33,220 nt of DNA from a virus (IMGVR_UViG_3300046028_001730:1-33220); one strand, 5' to 3'. Numbered from the stretch's first letter, positions 20,393 to 29,343 are shown. Translations and numbers: made by a program. The notes: generated by a model from the letters alone, not told the origin.

Positions 20393-23300
20393 ATGGCGAT
20401 TGTCATTATTACAAAAAATAGTTCTGCTGCTGGCGTTGCGCCGTCATCGGGGCAGCTTGTTCAGGGCGAACTCGCCGTTAACGTAACCGACAGAAGGCTG
20501 TATACGCTAGACTCAACTGGCGCGGTTGTTCTGATTGGCGCTGGCTCGACCTTCCCAAATGACATCGTAGTCAATGGCGTTACCGTTGGTCGTGGCGCTG
20601 GCAATGTAGTTACTAACACTACGCTTGGTAACGCTGCGCTTGCACTTAACACTACAGGCGCGAACAATACAGCTATTGGCTACCAAGCCTTAGACGTTAA
20701 TACGACAGGCCAAAGAAACACAGCCGTAGGCGCTGAAGCTTTAACCGCAAATACTACTGGTGTACAAAATACGGCAGTAGGTTTTCAGGCGCTTGATGCA
20801 AATACAGCTGGCACAGCCAACGTAGCCGTTGGGGATTCGGCGCTTGGCGCGAATATTGTTGGGTCAAATAACGTAGCTATTGGTACTTCTGCTTTGCTGG
20901 CAAATACAGCCAATAACAACATTGCTATTGGTAGTTCTGCTGGCGACGCAATTACCACTGGTAACCAAAACATAGCCATTGGCACTAATTCACTTGGCGC
21001 AAATTCAGTTGGCAATACCAATGTAGCTATTGGTCATAATGCTTTGTTACTTGCAACCTCAAGCGATAACGTAGCGATTGGCGCGTTAGCCGGTGATGCA
21101 ATCACTACTGGTAGTTCAAACGTTGTTATCGGCACAAATGCTGGCGGCGCACTAACCACTGGATCTAGCAACATTGCAATTGGTAACGGAGCCGGAGATG
21201 CGGCAACTACTGCAACTGGAACTATTGCAATTGGTACTAATGCGCTTGGCCTAAACACTGCCATCGACAACATTGCAATTGGCAATGCTGCCGGTGATGC
21301 AATCACGACTGGCCTCAATAATTTGGCTATCGGCACTAATGCGCTCGGGGCTAACGCAACCGGATCAAATAACATTGCTATTGGTAATAACGCTTTGCTT
21401 CTAGCAACCGTTGACAGCAACATAGGAATTGGCGTAGCCGCAGGCGATGCTATTACGACTGGTACTCAAAACATAGCAATCGGCGCAAACGCTCTCGGAG
21501 CAAACTCTACCGGCTCCAATAACATTGCTTTTGGTCAGAGTGCTTTGTTGCTTGCGACTTCAAGCAATAACATTGCAATCGGTGCTTTGGCAGGCGATGC
21601 CATTACGACTGGCGTTAATAACCTAGCGATTGGTACAGATGCTTTGGGTGCAAACGCTACCGGAACAAACAACATCGCCATCGGTCAAAACGCACTGCTT
21701 CTAGCTACCTCAAGCAACAACGTAGCAATTGGCGCATTAGCTGGCGATGCAATAACAACAGGCGTTCGTAATATTTTGATTGGGTCAAATGCCGGTAGCG
21801 CCATAACTACCGGCATTAACAACATCGCCTTTGGCATGGATGCTGGTGACGCAATTACCGTTGGAAGCAACACAATTGCCATTGGTACAGATGCTCTTGG
21901 GTTAAATACGGCTGACAATAACATCGCCATCGGCAACGCTGCTGGAGATTCGCTTACTACAGGCACTCCAAACTTGGCAATTGGCAATAATGCTTTGGGT
22001 GCAAATGCAACGGGTATCAACAACATCGCGCTTGGTCAAAATGCACTGATTTTGGCGACATCAAACGACAACATTGCAATTGGTGTTTCGGCTGGAGATG
22101 CGATCACTACAGGCACAACAAACTTGGCTATTGGCACTGATGCACTCGGCGCAAACCAAACCGGCGTTGACAACATAGCCATTGGTCATAACGCTCTTTT
22201 GCTGGCAACTGGAAGTAGCAATGTCGCGGTTGGCCCAAGAGCAGGTGACGCAATTACTACGGGTGCGCAGAACATTCTCATGGGCGTTAATGCTGGAACT
22301 GCTCTAACAACCGGAACAAACAACGTTGCTTTGGGTCATGCAGCGGGTGATGCCGCAACAACGGCTATTAACACCATCGCGATTGGCACAAATTCCCTTG
22401 GTCTTAACACTGCTGATAACAACATTGCTATTGGCACTGGCGCTGGCGACGCACTGACCACTGGCACACCGAACCTAGCGATTGGCACTGATGCTCTCGG
22501 TGCAAATCAAACCGGCATTAACAACGTCGCTATTGGTCAAAACGCACTGCTTTTGGCGACTTCCAGTGACAACGTAGCTATTGGTGCTTTGGCAGGCGAT
22601 GCTATTACCACTGGTAACTCCAATATCGTTATTGGCACCAATGCTGGCGGCGCGTTGACGACTGGTTCTAGCAATATCGCGATTGGTAATGGTGCGGGGG
22701 ATGCTGCGACAACTGCGGTTAGCACCATTGCTATCGGTAGTAACGCTCTTGGCTTAAATAATGGCAGCAACAACATTGCTATCGGCAATGGCGCTGGTGA
22801 TGCGCTGACCACTGGCATCAATAATTTAGCAATTGGCTCAGACTCTCTTGGGGCAAACCAGACTTCTAATAACTGTATTGCTATTGGTAATAATGCACTT
22901 CTTTTGGCAACTTCCGGAGATAACATAGCCATTGGGGTTCAATCTGGCGACGCAATTACCACCGGCACTAATAATGTGGTTATCGGAACGAACGCTGGCG
23001 GTGCCTTAACCACGGGTGTTAATAATATTGCGATTGGTATCTCCGCCGGAGATGCGGCAACAACAGCGATTAATACCATTGCGATAGGCACTAACGCACT
23101 TGGTCTTAACACTGCTGATAACAATATAGCTATTGGTAACGGTGCTGGTGACGCACTAACTACTGGTACGCTGAACTTAGCTATCGGAACTGATGCTCTC
23201 GGTGCAAACGCTACCGGAACAAACAACATTGCTTTAGGTAATTCCGCATTATTGCTTGCCACATCCAGCAATAATGTTGCCATTGGTGTCGCTGCCGGTG

Positions 23301-26300
23301 ATGCTATTACTACGGGCAATTCAAATATCGTAATTGGTACAAATGCTGGCGGTGCTTTAACTACGGGCGCGGACAACATTGCAATAGGTGTTAACGCGGG
23401 TGATGCGGCAACAACGGCAATAAACACTATCGCTATCGGAACCAACGCGCTCGGTTTAAACACCGCAAACAACAACATCGCTATCGGTAACGGCGCTGGT
23501 GATGCAATTACGACTGGTACTCCAAACCTAGCAATCGGCACAAATGCATTAGGCGCAAACGTTACCGGCATCAACAATATTGCGCTTGGTCAAAATGCAC
23601 TGCTTTTGGCTACTGCCGACAATAATATAGCAATTGGTGCGTTGGCAGGGGATGCGATTACTACAGGCTTTCAGAATGTAATGATTGGCACAAACGCCGG
23701 AACGTCCATAACAACAGGAACGGATAACGTTATCGTAGGACACGCAGCAGGCGACGCTATCACCACTGGAGTCGGCAACGTACTACTAGGCACCAATGCT
23801 GGCGGCGCTTTGACTACAGGCTTAGGCAACATCGCTATCGGTCTCGGCGCTAGTGCTACAGCAATTACCGCACTCGGCACTATAGCAATTGGTGTAGACG
23901 CTCTTAGCCTTAACACTGCCAATGACAACGTAGCAGTAGGTCTTTATGCCCTTAATCTCAATACTACGGGCAATAACAATGTAGCAATAGGCAGCAGCGC
24001 TCTTTATTCCAATACTACAGGCAATAATAACGTTGCCATTGGCACTAATGCGCTTAATGTTAATACTATCGGAGTGGACAACGTAGCAATTGGCGTTAAT
24101 GCGCTTGGCTCCAATACTACTGGTATTTACAACTTAGCAATCGGTAGGGCTGCGCTTCAAAGCAATACAGATGGAAATTACAACATTGCAATTGGCTATT
24201 CCTCATTAGCTTCCCATGCTCAGGGCAACAGCAATATTGCTATTGGACTGCAATCGTTAACATCAAATACTTTTGGTACTCAAAACGTCGCCGTCGGAAC
24301 TAACGCATTACAAAATAATAGTACCGGCACTCGAAATATTGCTATAGGTGATCAAGCGCTTTTAAACAACACTGTTAGTTCTAATGTCGCCATTGGTTCT
24401 GATGCACTGTCTTTAAATACTACGGGGTATTACAATACCGCCGTTGGCACTTTCTGTCTTGCAAATAATGTAACTGGTTTTTTCAATACTGCTGTTGGAA
24501 CTAATTCCCTTAACTCCAACAGCGATGGCTCATTTAATACTGCCGTTGGCAGTAATTCCCTTACCTCCAACACTACTGGCACTCGAAATATTGCTATAGG
24601 TGATCAAACGCTTTTAAACAACACTACTGGCTCATTTAATACTGCCGTTGGCAGTAATTCCCTTACCTCCAACACTACTGGTGTTCGAAATACTGCTATA
24701 GGTGATCAAGCGCTTTTAAACAACACTACTGGCACAGATAATGTCGCCATTGGTGCGTATGCTCTTGCAACTAACACTGCCGGTGCTAATAACATTGCAA
24801 TTGGCAAAGAAGCTATGCAACTTGCCAATGGCGGCAGTCAAGCCGTTGCTATTGGCTCTAATGCATTAGAGAACAATCAAGCCAATAACAATATTGGTAT
24901 TGGCTTTAATTCCTTAACTCTAAATACCACAGGCGCAAACAATGTCGCCGTTGGTGCCGCTACCCTGTCAAGCAACTTGACTGGTTCCAATAACGTCGCT
25001 ATTGGAGACAACGCACTTACTGCGGCTACATCGAGCAACAACGTAGCGATTGGTACTGCTGCTGGTGACTCCATTACTACCGGCAACAGTAACATTCTTA
25101 TTGGGTCAAGTGCTGGCACCGCACTAACTACTGGCTCCAACAACATTGCAATTGGCAGAGATTCTGGTGATGCCATCACTACTGGTACTGCAAACGTAGC
25201 CATTGGTACCAATTCGCTTGGCGCAAACCAAACAGGCCAAAACAATATTGCGATTGGTGATAGCGCACTTGTTCTTGCGACTTCAAGCAATAACATTGCA
25301 ATTGGTGCGCAAGCAGGCGATGCGATTACAACTGGTAATGCAAACGTACTTATCGGAACAAACGCTGGCGGTGCTTTAACTACCGGCGGAAGTAACATCG
25401 CTATTGGCGACAGTGCTGGTGATGCAGCAACGACTGCAACTGGAACTATTGCTATTGGCACCAATGCGCTTGGCCTCAATACCGCTAGCAACAACATTGC
25501 CATCGGTAACGGTGCTGGTGATGCTTTAACTACCGGCACTCCAAACCTTGCAATCGGAACTAATGCTCTTGGCGCAAATGCTACTGGCATCAATAATATT
25601 GCAATTGGACAAAACACCTTAGTGCTTGCTACCTCAAGCAACAACATCGCTATCGGTGCGTTAGCTGGAGATGCAATAACGACGGGCGGATTGAATGTAT
25701 TGGTTGGAACGGACGCTGGTGGCGGCATTACCACGGGTGCCAACAACACGATGGTAGGCCACAACGCTGGCTCTGCCGTAACCACAGGTACTGGTAACGT
25801 CATCATCGGTCAGGGCGCGGCAGCCAGTGCGGTGGGCGGTGTTAACCAGATCGTGCTTGGCAACGGCGTTACCGGACAGGCTGACAGCAACGTCACCATT
25901 GGCTCCGCTGCCGGTAAGATTTACAACGCCTTTACCGTTAACGCGACATGGACGTTTACATCGGATGAGCGTCTAAAGACCGATGTTAAAACAGCGCCGC
26001 TGGGACTTTCCTTTATCAAAGACTTGAAGCCGGTTACTTACCGTTGGAAACCGTCCTACGAGATTCCAGAAGAGTTGTATGACTGGTATAACGAAGAAAA
26101 CCTGCGAGACACAGAAACCGTCATGCATGGAATGCTTGCTCAAGATGTCAAAGCCGCTCTTGATAAACAAGGCGTTACTGATTTTGCTGGATGGGATGTC
26201 CAGCGTGATGGCACCCAGTGCATATCGCGTGAAATGTTTGTCATCCCGCTGATCAAGGCGGTTCAGGAACTGGCAGCAGAAGTTGAGTCATTGAAATCCC

Positions 26301-26314
26301 AACTCCCAAAATAA
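20393..26314 (+). CDS. Giant tail fibre with YadA-head-like repeats and S74 chaperone domain
   Basis: The 1973-residue protein begins with a virion-anchor pattern (APSSGQLVQGELAVNVTDRR, then LYTLDSTG). From about residue 90 to 1840 it is an almost unbroken series of about one hundred 16-17 residue repeats of the N-N-[IV]-A-I-G-x-x-A-[GL] type, close to the trimeric YadA/Hep_Hag head fold. The C-terminal 117 residues are a peptidase S74 intramolecular chaperone domain with SDERLK starting at S1857 (the expected self-cleavage serine), then KPVTYRWK and HGMLAQDVK. That domain trimerises the fibre and is then cut off. It most likely makes a very long trimeric host-binding fibre. The ribosome binding site GGAGGCTTAA precedes ATG 20393. 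Confidence 0.88.
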   Translation: MAIVIITKNSSAAGVAPSSGQLVQGELAVNVTDRRLYTLDSTGAVVLIGAGSTFPNDIVVNGVTVGRGAGNVVTNTTLGNAALALNTTGANNTAIGYQALDVNTTGQRNTAVGAEALTANTTGVQNTAVGFQALDANTAGTANVAVGDSALGANIVGSNNVAIGTSALLANTANNNIAIGSSAGDAITTGNQNIAIGTNSLGANSVGNTNVAIGHNALLLATSSDNVAIGALAGDAITTGSSNVVIGTNAGGALTTGSSNIAIGNGAGDAATTATGTIAIGTNALGLNTAIDNIAIGNAAGDAITTGLNNLAIGTNALGANATGSNNIAIGNNALLLATVDSNIGIGVAAGDAITTGTQNIAIGANALGANSTGSNNIAFGQSALLLATSSNNIAIGALAGDAITTGVNNLAIGTDALGANATGTNNIAIGQNALLLATSSNNVAIGALAGDAITTGVRNILIGSNAGSAITTGINNIAFGMDAGDAITVGSNTIAIGTDALGLNTADNNIAIGNAAGDSLTTGTPNLAIGNNALGANATGINNIALGQNALILATSNDNIAIGVSAGDAITTGTTNLAIGTDALGANQTGVDNIAIGHNALLLATGSSNVAVGPRAGDAITTGAQNILMGVNAGTALTTGTNNVALGHAAGDAATTAINTIAIGTNSLGLNTADNNIAIGTGAGDALTTGTPNLAIGTDALGANQTGINNVAIGQNALLLATSSDNVAIGALAGDAITTGNSNIVIGTNAGGALTTGSSNIAIGNGAGDAATTAVSTIAIGSNALGLNNGSNNIAIGNGAGDALTTGINNLAIGSDSLGANQTSNNCIAIGNNALLLATSGDNIAIGVQSGDAITTGTNNVVIGTNAGGALTTGVNNIAIGISAGDAATTAINTIAIGTNALGLNTADNNIAIGNGAGDALTTGTLNLAIGTDALGANATGTNNIALGNSALLLATSSNNVAIGVAAGDAITTGNSNIVIGTNAGGALTTGADNIAIGVNAGDAATTAINTIAIGTNALGLNTANNNIAIGNGAGDAITTGTPNLAIGTNALGANVTGINNIALGQNALLLATADNNIAIGALAGDAITTGFQNVMIGTNAGTSITTGTDNVIVGHAAGDAITTGVGNVLLGTNAGGALTTGLGNIAIGLGASATAITALGTIAIGVDALSLNTANDNVAVGLYALNLNTTGNNNVAIGSSALYSNTTGNNNVAIGTNALNVNTIGVDNVAIGVNALGSNTTGIYNLAIGRAALQSNTDGNYNIAIGYSSLASHAQGNSNIAIGLQSLTSNTFGTQNVAVGTNALQNNSTGTRNIAIGDQALLNNTVSSNVAIGSDALSLNTTGYYNTAVGTFCLANNVTGFFNTAVGTNSLNSNSDGSFNTAVGSNSLTSNTTGTRNIAIGDQTLLNNTTGSFNTAVGSNSLTSNTTGVRNTAIGDQALLNNTTGTDNVAIGAYALATNTAGANNIAIGKEAMQLANGGSQAVAIGSNALENNQANNNIGIGFNSLTLNTTGANNVAVGAATLSSNLTGSNNVAIGDNALTAATSSNNVAIGTAAGDSITTGNSNILIGSSAGTALTTGSNNIAIGRDSGDAITTGTANVAIGTNSLGANQTGQNNIAIGDSALVLATSSNNIAIGAQAGDAITTGNANVLIGTNAGGALTTGGSNIAIGDSAGDAATTATGTIAIGTNALGLNTASNNIAIGNGAGDALTTGTPNLAIGTNALGANATGINNIAIGQNTLVLATSSNNIAIGALAGDAITTGGLNVLVGTDAGGGITTGANNTMVGHNAGSAVTTGTGNVIIGQGAAASAVGGVNQIVLGNGVTGQADSNVTIGSAAGKIYNAFTVNATWTFTSDERLKTDVKTAPLGLSFIKDLKPVTYRWKPSYEIPEELYDWYNEENLRDTETVMHGMLAQDVKAALDKQGVTDFAGWDVQRDGTQCISREMFVIPLIKAVQELAAEVESLKSQLPK
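20660..25915 (+). repeat. Array of ~50-bp coding repeats in a higher-order ~400-bp pattern
   Basis: The basic unit is 48-51 bases (16-17 residues). Units are ordered in a higher pattern: AGDAITTG, ALGANATG, NALLLATSS, AGDAITTG, AGGALTTG, AGDAATTA, ALGLNTA, repeated seven to eight times. Codon choice differs among copies, so most duplications are old or maintained by selection at the protein level. Confidence 0.9.
24527..24730 (+). repeat. Two nearly identical 102-bp direct repeats inside the fibre gene
   Basis: 24527-24628 and 24629-24730 differ at only a few positions. Each spans two 17-residue units starting GGCTCATTTAATACTGCCGT. A further partial copy of the second half lies near 24330-24376. 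This is much closer DNA identity than elsewhere in the array, pointing to recent duplication. Confidence 0.85.
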
Positions 26315-26322
26315 GGAAAGTT

Positions 26323-27012
26323 ATGAACGATATGCGCAAAGTAATGATCGCAACGCCCGCCTATGACGGGAAGGTAGATGCTTTATTTGCGGACAGCTTG
26401 GTAAACACGATCAAGCTTGGATTGATTCACGGGATTAATTTTTGCCCTATTTACATTGCAAACGATGCGCTTATCCAACGAGCTAGGAATGACTTGGCAA
26501 AGATTGGCGCGTCAGGCGAATTTGAATGCATGGTTTGGATAGATTCTGACCTTGCGTGGGAGCCGCAGTGGGTCATGGATTTGGTGAACTACAAAGAGGA
26601 TGTTGTCGGCGGAACGTATAGGAAAAAAACAGACACCGAGGAGCTATACGTTGTCGTTACTGAGTCAACTCAGGTTGAGGACAACGGCTTGATCAATGTC
26701 TTGGGTCTTGGCACTGGTTTTGTGAAGGTGTCCCAAAAGGCCGCAAAAGATGTTTTTGATGCCTCCATGCCTTACAAGAACACTGGCGGCAGAGACAGCC
26801 ACATGGTTTTTGATATTGGCATTGTGGATGGCGAATTGCATAGCGAAGACACTATGTACTTCCACAAGCTAAGGAATTTGGGTTATGAGGTTTGGCTTGA
26901 CCCAAAGATGACCTTGGATCATGTTGGTACTAAGAAATTTGTCGGCAACTTTGAAAACTACCTAAAGAGCATTCAGCCGCCAGAGAATGTTCATCAGGTT
27001 AAATTTGGATGA
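26323..27012 (+). CDS. Glycosyltransferase family 2-like protein (GT-A fold)
   Basis: The 229-residue protein has a nucleotide-sugar-binding pattern: MIATPAYDGKV near the start, ANDALIQRARNDLAK, then MVWIDSDLAWEP with a D74-S-D76 metal motif. VVGGTYRKK, GLGTGFVKVS (about 127-137) and SEDTMYFHKLRNLGYEVWLD with H200 in LDHVG complete a GT-A/GT2-like catalytic core. The start is ATG 26323 after AAGGAAAGTT (ATG 26332 is possible). It follows the fibre gene, so it may glycosylate the fibre or another virion protein, or alter host surface sugars. No membrane span is present. The donor and acceptor cannot be read from sequence. Confidence 0.8.
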   Translation: MNDMRKVMIATPAYDGKVDALFADSLVNTIKLGLIHGINFCPIYIANDALIQRARNDLAKIGASGEFECMVWIDSDLAWEPQWVMDLVNYKEDVVGGTYRKKTDTEELYVVVTESTQVEDNGLINVLGLGTGFVKVSQKAAKDVFDASMPYKNTGGRDSHMVFDIGIVDGELHSEDTMYFHKLRNLGYEVWLDPKMTLDHVGTKKFVGNFENYLKSIQPPENVHQVKFG

Positions 27013-27239
27013 TGGTCATGGAGCCACAATTTTTAATCAATATTGGATTCACTGCGGCTGGTTTTTTTGGCGGTTGGATCTTAAACAGTCTTGCAAAATC
27101 AATAGCCCGTCTTGAAGACAAGATGTCTGATTTTACTTTGTTGTATGTGCAGAAGGAAGACTATCGTCGCGACATAGACGAGGTAAAGGATATGTTGAAA
27201 CAGATTTTTAACAAGCTAGATAACAAGGCGGATAAGTGA
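27009..27239 (+). CDS. Small membrane protein with coiled-coil tail, holin-like
   Basis: It starts in an ATGA overlap at 27009, with further in-frame ATG codons at 27012 and 27018. Residues about 8-27 (LINIGFTAAGFFGGWILNSL) are one membrane span, followed by an amphipathic helix that ends FNKLDNKADK. I recall this N-terminal GGW pattern in small phage proteins near lysis genes. It could be a one-span holin or a holin partner. The first gene of the lysis cassette is a fitting place. Confidence 0.65.
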   Translation: MMVMEPQFLINIGFTAAGFFGGWILNSLAKSIARLEDKMSDFTLLYVQKEDYRRDIDEVKDMLKQIFNKLDNKADK

Positions 27240-27240
27240 T

Positions 27241-27951
27241 GTGGATCCGCTTACTCTGCTTGCTGCGGCAAATGCTGCGGTCGCTGCTGTAAAGAAAGGA
27301 TGCCAGTTATATAAAGACATCAAGGGGGCGGCGGGCGAAGTAAAAGAAGTGCTGGATGATTTGAAGTCCCAATTTGGGAAAATTCAAAATCCCACAAATG
27401 CTCAGAAGATCCAATACAACGAAGAGGTTGCCAGAGTACAAGAAATTGCAAAGGCTGACCCAAATGATGTGTTTCTTCGTATTGGTAATGATCTTGGTTC
27501 TTTGATGGATGCGTATGACGAGATTGGCAAAGCATTCTTGGCGCAGGAGGCGGAGGCAGTAAAGGTTTACACGGGCAAGGATTCAATCGGTAAGCGGGCG
27601 TTAAATCGCGTGATTATTCGCGCAAGACTTGATGCGATGCTGGCTGAGTTGAGAGAAACAATGGTCTACAAAGCGCCAAGTGAGTTGGGCGATTTGTGGG
27701 GCAAATACGAAAAGATGTGGAAGCAGATTGCTGAAGAGCAGGATGAGGCGCATAAGCGGGAAACCGCAAAATTACAAATTGAAGCAGCTAAAAGACGCAA
27801 GTTGATGGAAAAGAGGAAAGAAGAAGCGGTATGGGTTGGAGCAATCCTTTTCGTCGTGGTGTGGTTCGCAAGCCTTCTAGTCCTCCTCCGCCTGAGTCAG
27901 ACGTACCGTGGACTCTACTCATCGCCGTGGTGGTCTTGTGTTTTGTGCTAG
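27241..27951 (+). CDS. Helical membrane-anchored protein of unknown function, 236 aa
   Basis: The GTG at 27241 follows AAGGCGGATAAGT. The protein is almost all helical: an N-terminal hydrophobic helix (DPLTLLAAANAAVAAVKKGC), a long charged middle, a Lys/Glu coiled coil (about 165-200), and a C-terminal membrane span (about 203-222: VGAILFVVVWFASLLVLL). Similar proteins sit beside lysis genes in marine and freshwater phages, function unknown. Its last 121 bases overlap the next gene in another frame, and that part codes for its C-terminal membrane anchor. Confidence 0.7.
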   Translation: MDPLTLLAAANAAVAAVKKGCQLYKDIKGAAGEVKEVLDDLKSQFGKIQNPTNAQKIQYNEEVARVQEIAKADPNDVFLRIGNDLGSLMDAYDEIGKAFLAQEAEAVKVYTGKDSIGKRALNRVIIRARLDAMLAELRETMVYKAPSELGDLWGKYEKMWKQIAEEQDEAHKRETAKLQIEAAKRRKLMEKRKEEAVWVGAILFVVVWFASLLVLLRLSQTYRGLYSSPWWSCVLC

Positions 27952-28082
27952 TGATTGCACTCCCCGTGATGGGGGTGATGTATATGGACATGAACAATGC
28001 CCTATACAGGGCGTCAGAAGAAACTCGCAAGATGAAGGAATTACGATTAAAAGTTTTACGAGAAATGAGGGGTGAAGAATGA
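27831..28082 (+). CDS. Small membrane protein overlapping the previous gene, 83 aa
   Basis: ATG 27831 lies inside the 27241 gene in another frame, with AGAGGAAAGAAGAAGCGG upstream. The product has a Pro-rich cytoplasmic start (SSPPPPESD), one membrane span (WTLLIAVVVLCFVLVIALPV) and a charged helix (RASEETRKMKELRLKVLREM). Its stop is in an ATGA overlap with the holin candidate, which supports it as a true coding frame. Topology resembles small lysis accessory proteins; exact role unknown. Confidence 0.65.
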   Translation: MGWSNPFRRGVVRKPSSPPPPESDVPWTLLIAVVVLCFVLVIALPVMGVMYMDMNNALYRASEETRKMKELRLKVLREMRGEE

Positions 28083-28366
28083 ACGAATCAACTGACTGGA
28101 TGACCACTAAATGGCGACCCATGATGGCGATAACCTACATGATTATCTGCCTGTGTGATTTTGTGCTATTCCCGATCTTGTGGACGATTGTTCAGTTTTG
28201 GGAAACTGAAGCAGCTAATGATGCCTTCCGTGAGTGGACTTCTCTGACCTTGCAATCTGGCGGCTTCATCCACATCACCTTTATGGCAATCCTCGGCATC
28301 TCTGCTTGGACTCGCGGGCAGGAAAAGATTGAGTCGATTAAAGCCGGGAAAGAAGAAAATGCCTAA
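28079..28366 (+). CDS. Putative holin, 95 aa
   Basis: This starts in an ATGA overlap. It has a polar start (STDWMTTKWRPMM) followed by hydrophobic spans around residues 16-40 and 60-78 and a charged C-terminus (RGQEKIESIKAGKEEN). The WRPMM...YMIICLCDFVLFPILW pattern resembles the GTA/3TM-type holin family. It lies directly upstream of spanin and endolysin genes, the usual place. A holin would form inner-membrane lesions that let the endolysin reach the wall. Confidence 0.75.
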   Translation: MNESTDWMTTKWRPMMAITYMIICLCDFVLFPILWTIVQFWETEAANDAFREWTSLTLQSGGFIHITFMAILGISAWTRGQEKIESIKAGKEENA

Positions 28367-28859
28367 CCCCTACGTCATTATCGGTGCGCTTGTTTTTGCT
28401 ATCTGCTCATATTTCTACGGGCATCATACGGGTGTGCAGGTAACTAAGGCGGAGTGGGAGGCAGAGAAAGCCACGGCAGCTATTGAGGCTGGCAAGGTGC
28501 TAGCAGCGGAGCAGGCCAAGGTCGCTGAGTTTGAGCATCTGCTGGCAAATGCACAAAACAGAGTGGAGAAGGTCTATGTTGACAAAGTTAGAACAGTTGA
28601 AGTGGAGCGCAAGCAGCTTGTTGATGTTGCTCGTACTGACGGGCTGTTCATCGACGCCTCGTGTCCAGACAGTAATAACGCCGTGTCCAGTCCTGCCGCC
28701 AGTCCCAGCAGCGATCATGGAGGAGCGAAAGCCCGACTTTCAGGAGCGGCTGCGGAAGCTCTTATTGCCATCGCAGCCGACGCAGACGAAGTCACCCACC
28801 AACTAAACGCCTGTCAGGAGATATTGAGAAATGAAAGAGAACTTCCAAGAAGCCCTTAG
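28359..28859 (+). CDS. Inner-membrane spanin subunit, Rz-like
   Basis: ATG 28359 is chosen because GGGAAAGAAGAAA lies upstream and an N-terminal membrane span (PYVIIGALVFAICSYFYGHH) follows directly. Residues about 28-90 form a charged, Ala-rich coiled coil in the periplasm, as in i-spanins. The Rz1-type lipoprotein gene is nested within it in another frame, the classic Rz/Rz1 arrangement. Together they span the periplasm and fuse inner and outer membranes at the last lysis step. Identity rests on architecture and nesting rather than sequence likeness. Confidence 0.82.
   Translation: MPNPYVIIGALVFAICSYFYGHHTGVQVTKAEWEAEKATAAIEAGKVLAAEQAKVAEFEHLLANAQNRVEKVYVDKVRTVEVERKQLVDVARTDGLFIDASCPDSNNAVSSPAASPSSDHGGAKARLSGAAAEALIAIAADADEVTHQLNACQEILRNERELPRSP
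28576..28806 (+). CDS. Outer-membrane spanin lipoprotein, Rz1-like
   Basis: This 76-residue frame lies fully inside the Rz-like gene. ATG 28576 has GGAGAAGG upstream. A short basic start and hydrophobic stretch end in a lipobox (LLVLTGC, lipidated C24), followed by a Pro-rich segment (TPCPVLPPVPAA), as expected for o-spanins. The mature protein would be about 53 residues, a usual Rz1 size. It would sit in the inner leaflet of the outer membrane and bind the Rz coiled coil. Confidence 0.85.
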   Translation: MLTKLEQLKWSASSLLMLLVLTGCSSTPRVQTVITPCPVLPPVPAAIMEERKPDFQERLRKLLLPSQPTQTKSPTN

Positions 28860-29343
28860 CGCCATCCTCAAGCACGAAGGAGGCTTTGTAAACCACCCAA
28901 AAGACCCCGGTGGCATGACTAATCTTGGCGTGACCAAGAAGGTCTGGGAAGAGTGGGTAGGCCATCCGGTTGACGAGAAGGCGATGCGGGCGCTGACACC
29001 GGAGACTGTCTCCCCGATGTACCGCAAGAAGTATTGGGACGCTGTTAAGGCTGACGACCTGCCGGACGGTCTGGATTACCTGATGTTCGACTTCGCTATC
29101 AACGCTGGCCCCGGTCGGGCGATCAAGACCATGCAGAAGGCTATTGGAGCCACCCCAGACGGCGCAATTGGCCCCAAGACCATGCAGGCATTAAAAGATG
29201 CCAATCAGGGCGAGTTGGTGGCAAAATTCAGTGCAGAAAAAGAGGCGTTTTATCGCAGCCTGCCTACGTTTGGGACGTTTGGAAAGGGCTGGTTGCGTCG
29301 TGTAGCTGAGGCTAAAACCCATGCCGAAACTATGATCGCATAA
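28831..29343 (+). CDS. Endolysin, GH108 N-acetylmuramidase with peptidoglycan-binding domain
   Basis: The 170-residue lysin cleaves glycan strands of peptidoglycan. The GH108 signature HEGGFVNHPKDPGGMTNLGV includes the catalytic E16. KYWDAVKADDLPDGLDYLMF and FAINAGPGRAIKTMQKAIG continue the family pattern; the C-terminal part (DGAIGPKTMQALKD) matches a type 3 peptidoglycan-binding domain. No signal peptide is present, so it depends on the holin. It overlaps the end of the Rz-like gene by 29 bases and has its own GGAGATATTGAGAA ribosome binding site. Length is normal for the family. Confidence 0.92.
   Translation: MKENFQEALSAILKHEGGFVNHPKDPGGMTNLGVTKKVWEEWVGHPVDEKAMRALTPETVSPMYRKKYWDAVKADDLPDGLDYLMFDFAINAGPGRAIKTMQKAIGATPDGAIGPKTMQALKDANQGELVAKFSAEKEAFYRSLPTFGTFGKGWLRRVAEAKTHAETMIA

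Noticed and set aside
20461-25806. Many long minus-strand reading frames opposite the fibre gene (up to 309 codons)
   Set aside because: They are by-products of the repeated fibre codons; their products are Pro/Ala/Ile/Val repeats in register with the sense repeats.
20393-26314. Repeat array as a CRISPR or other non-coding repeat
   Set aside because: The repeats are in frame, have a 16-17 residue period with synonymous codon differences, and are flanked by a fibre anchor and an S74 domain, so they are protein repeats.
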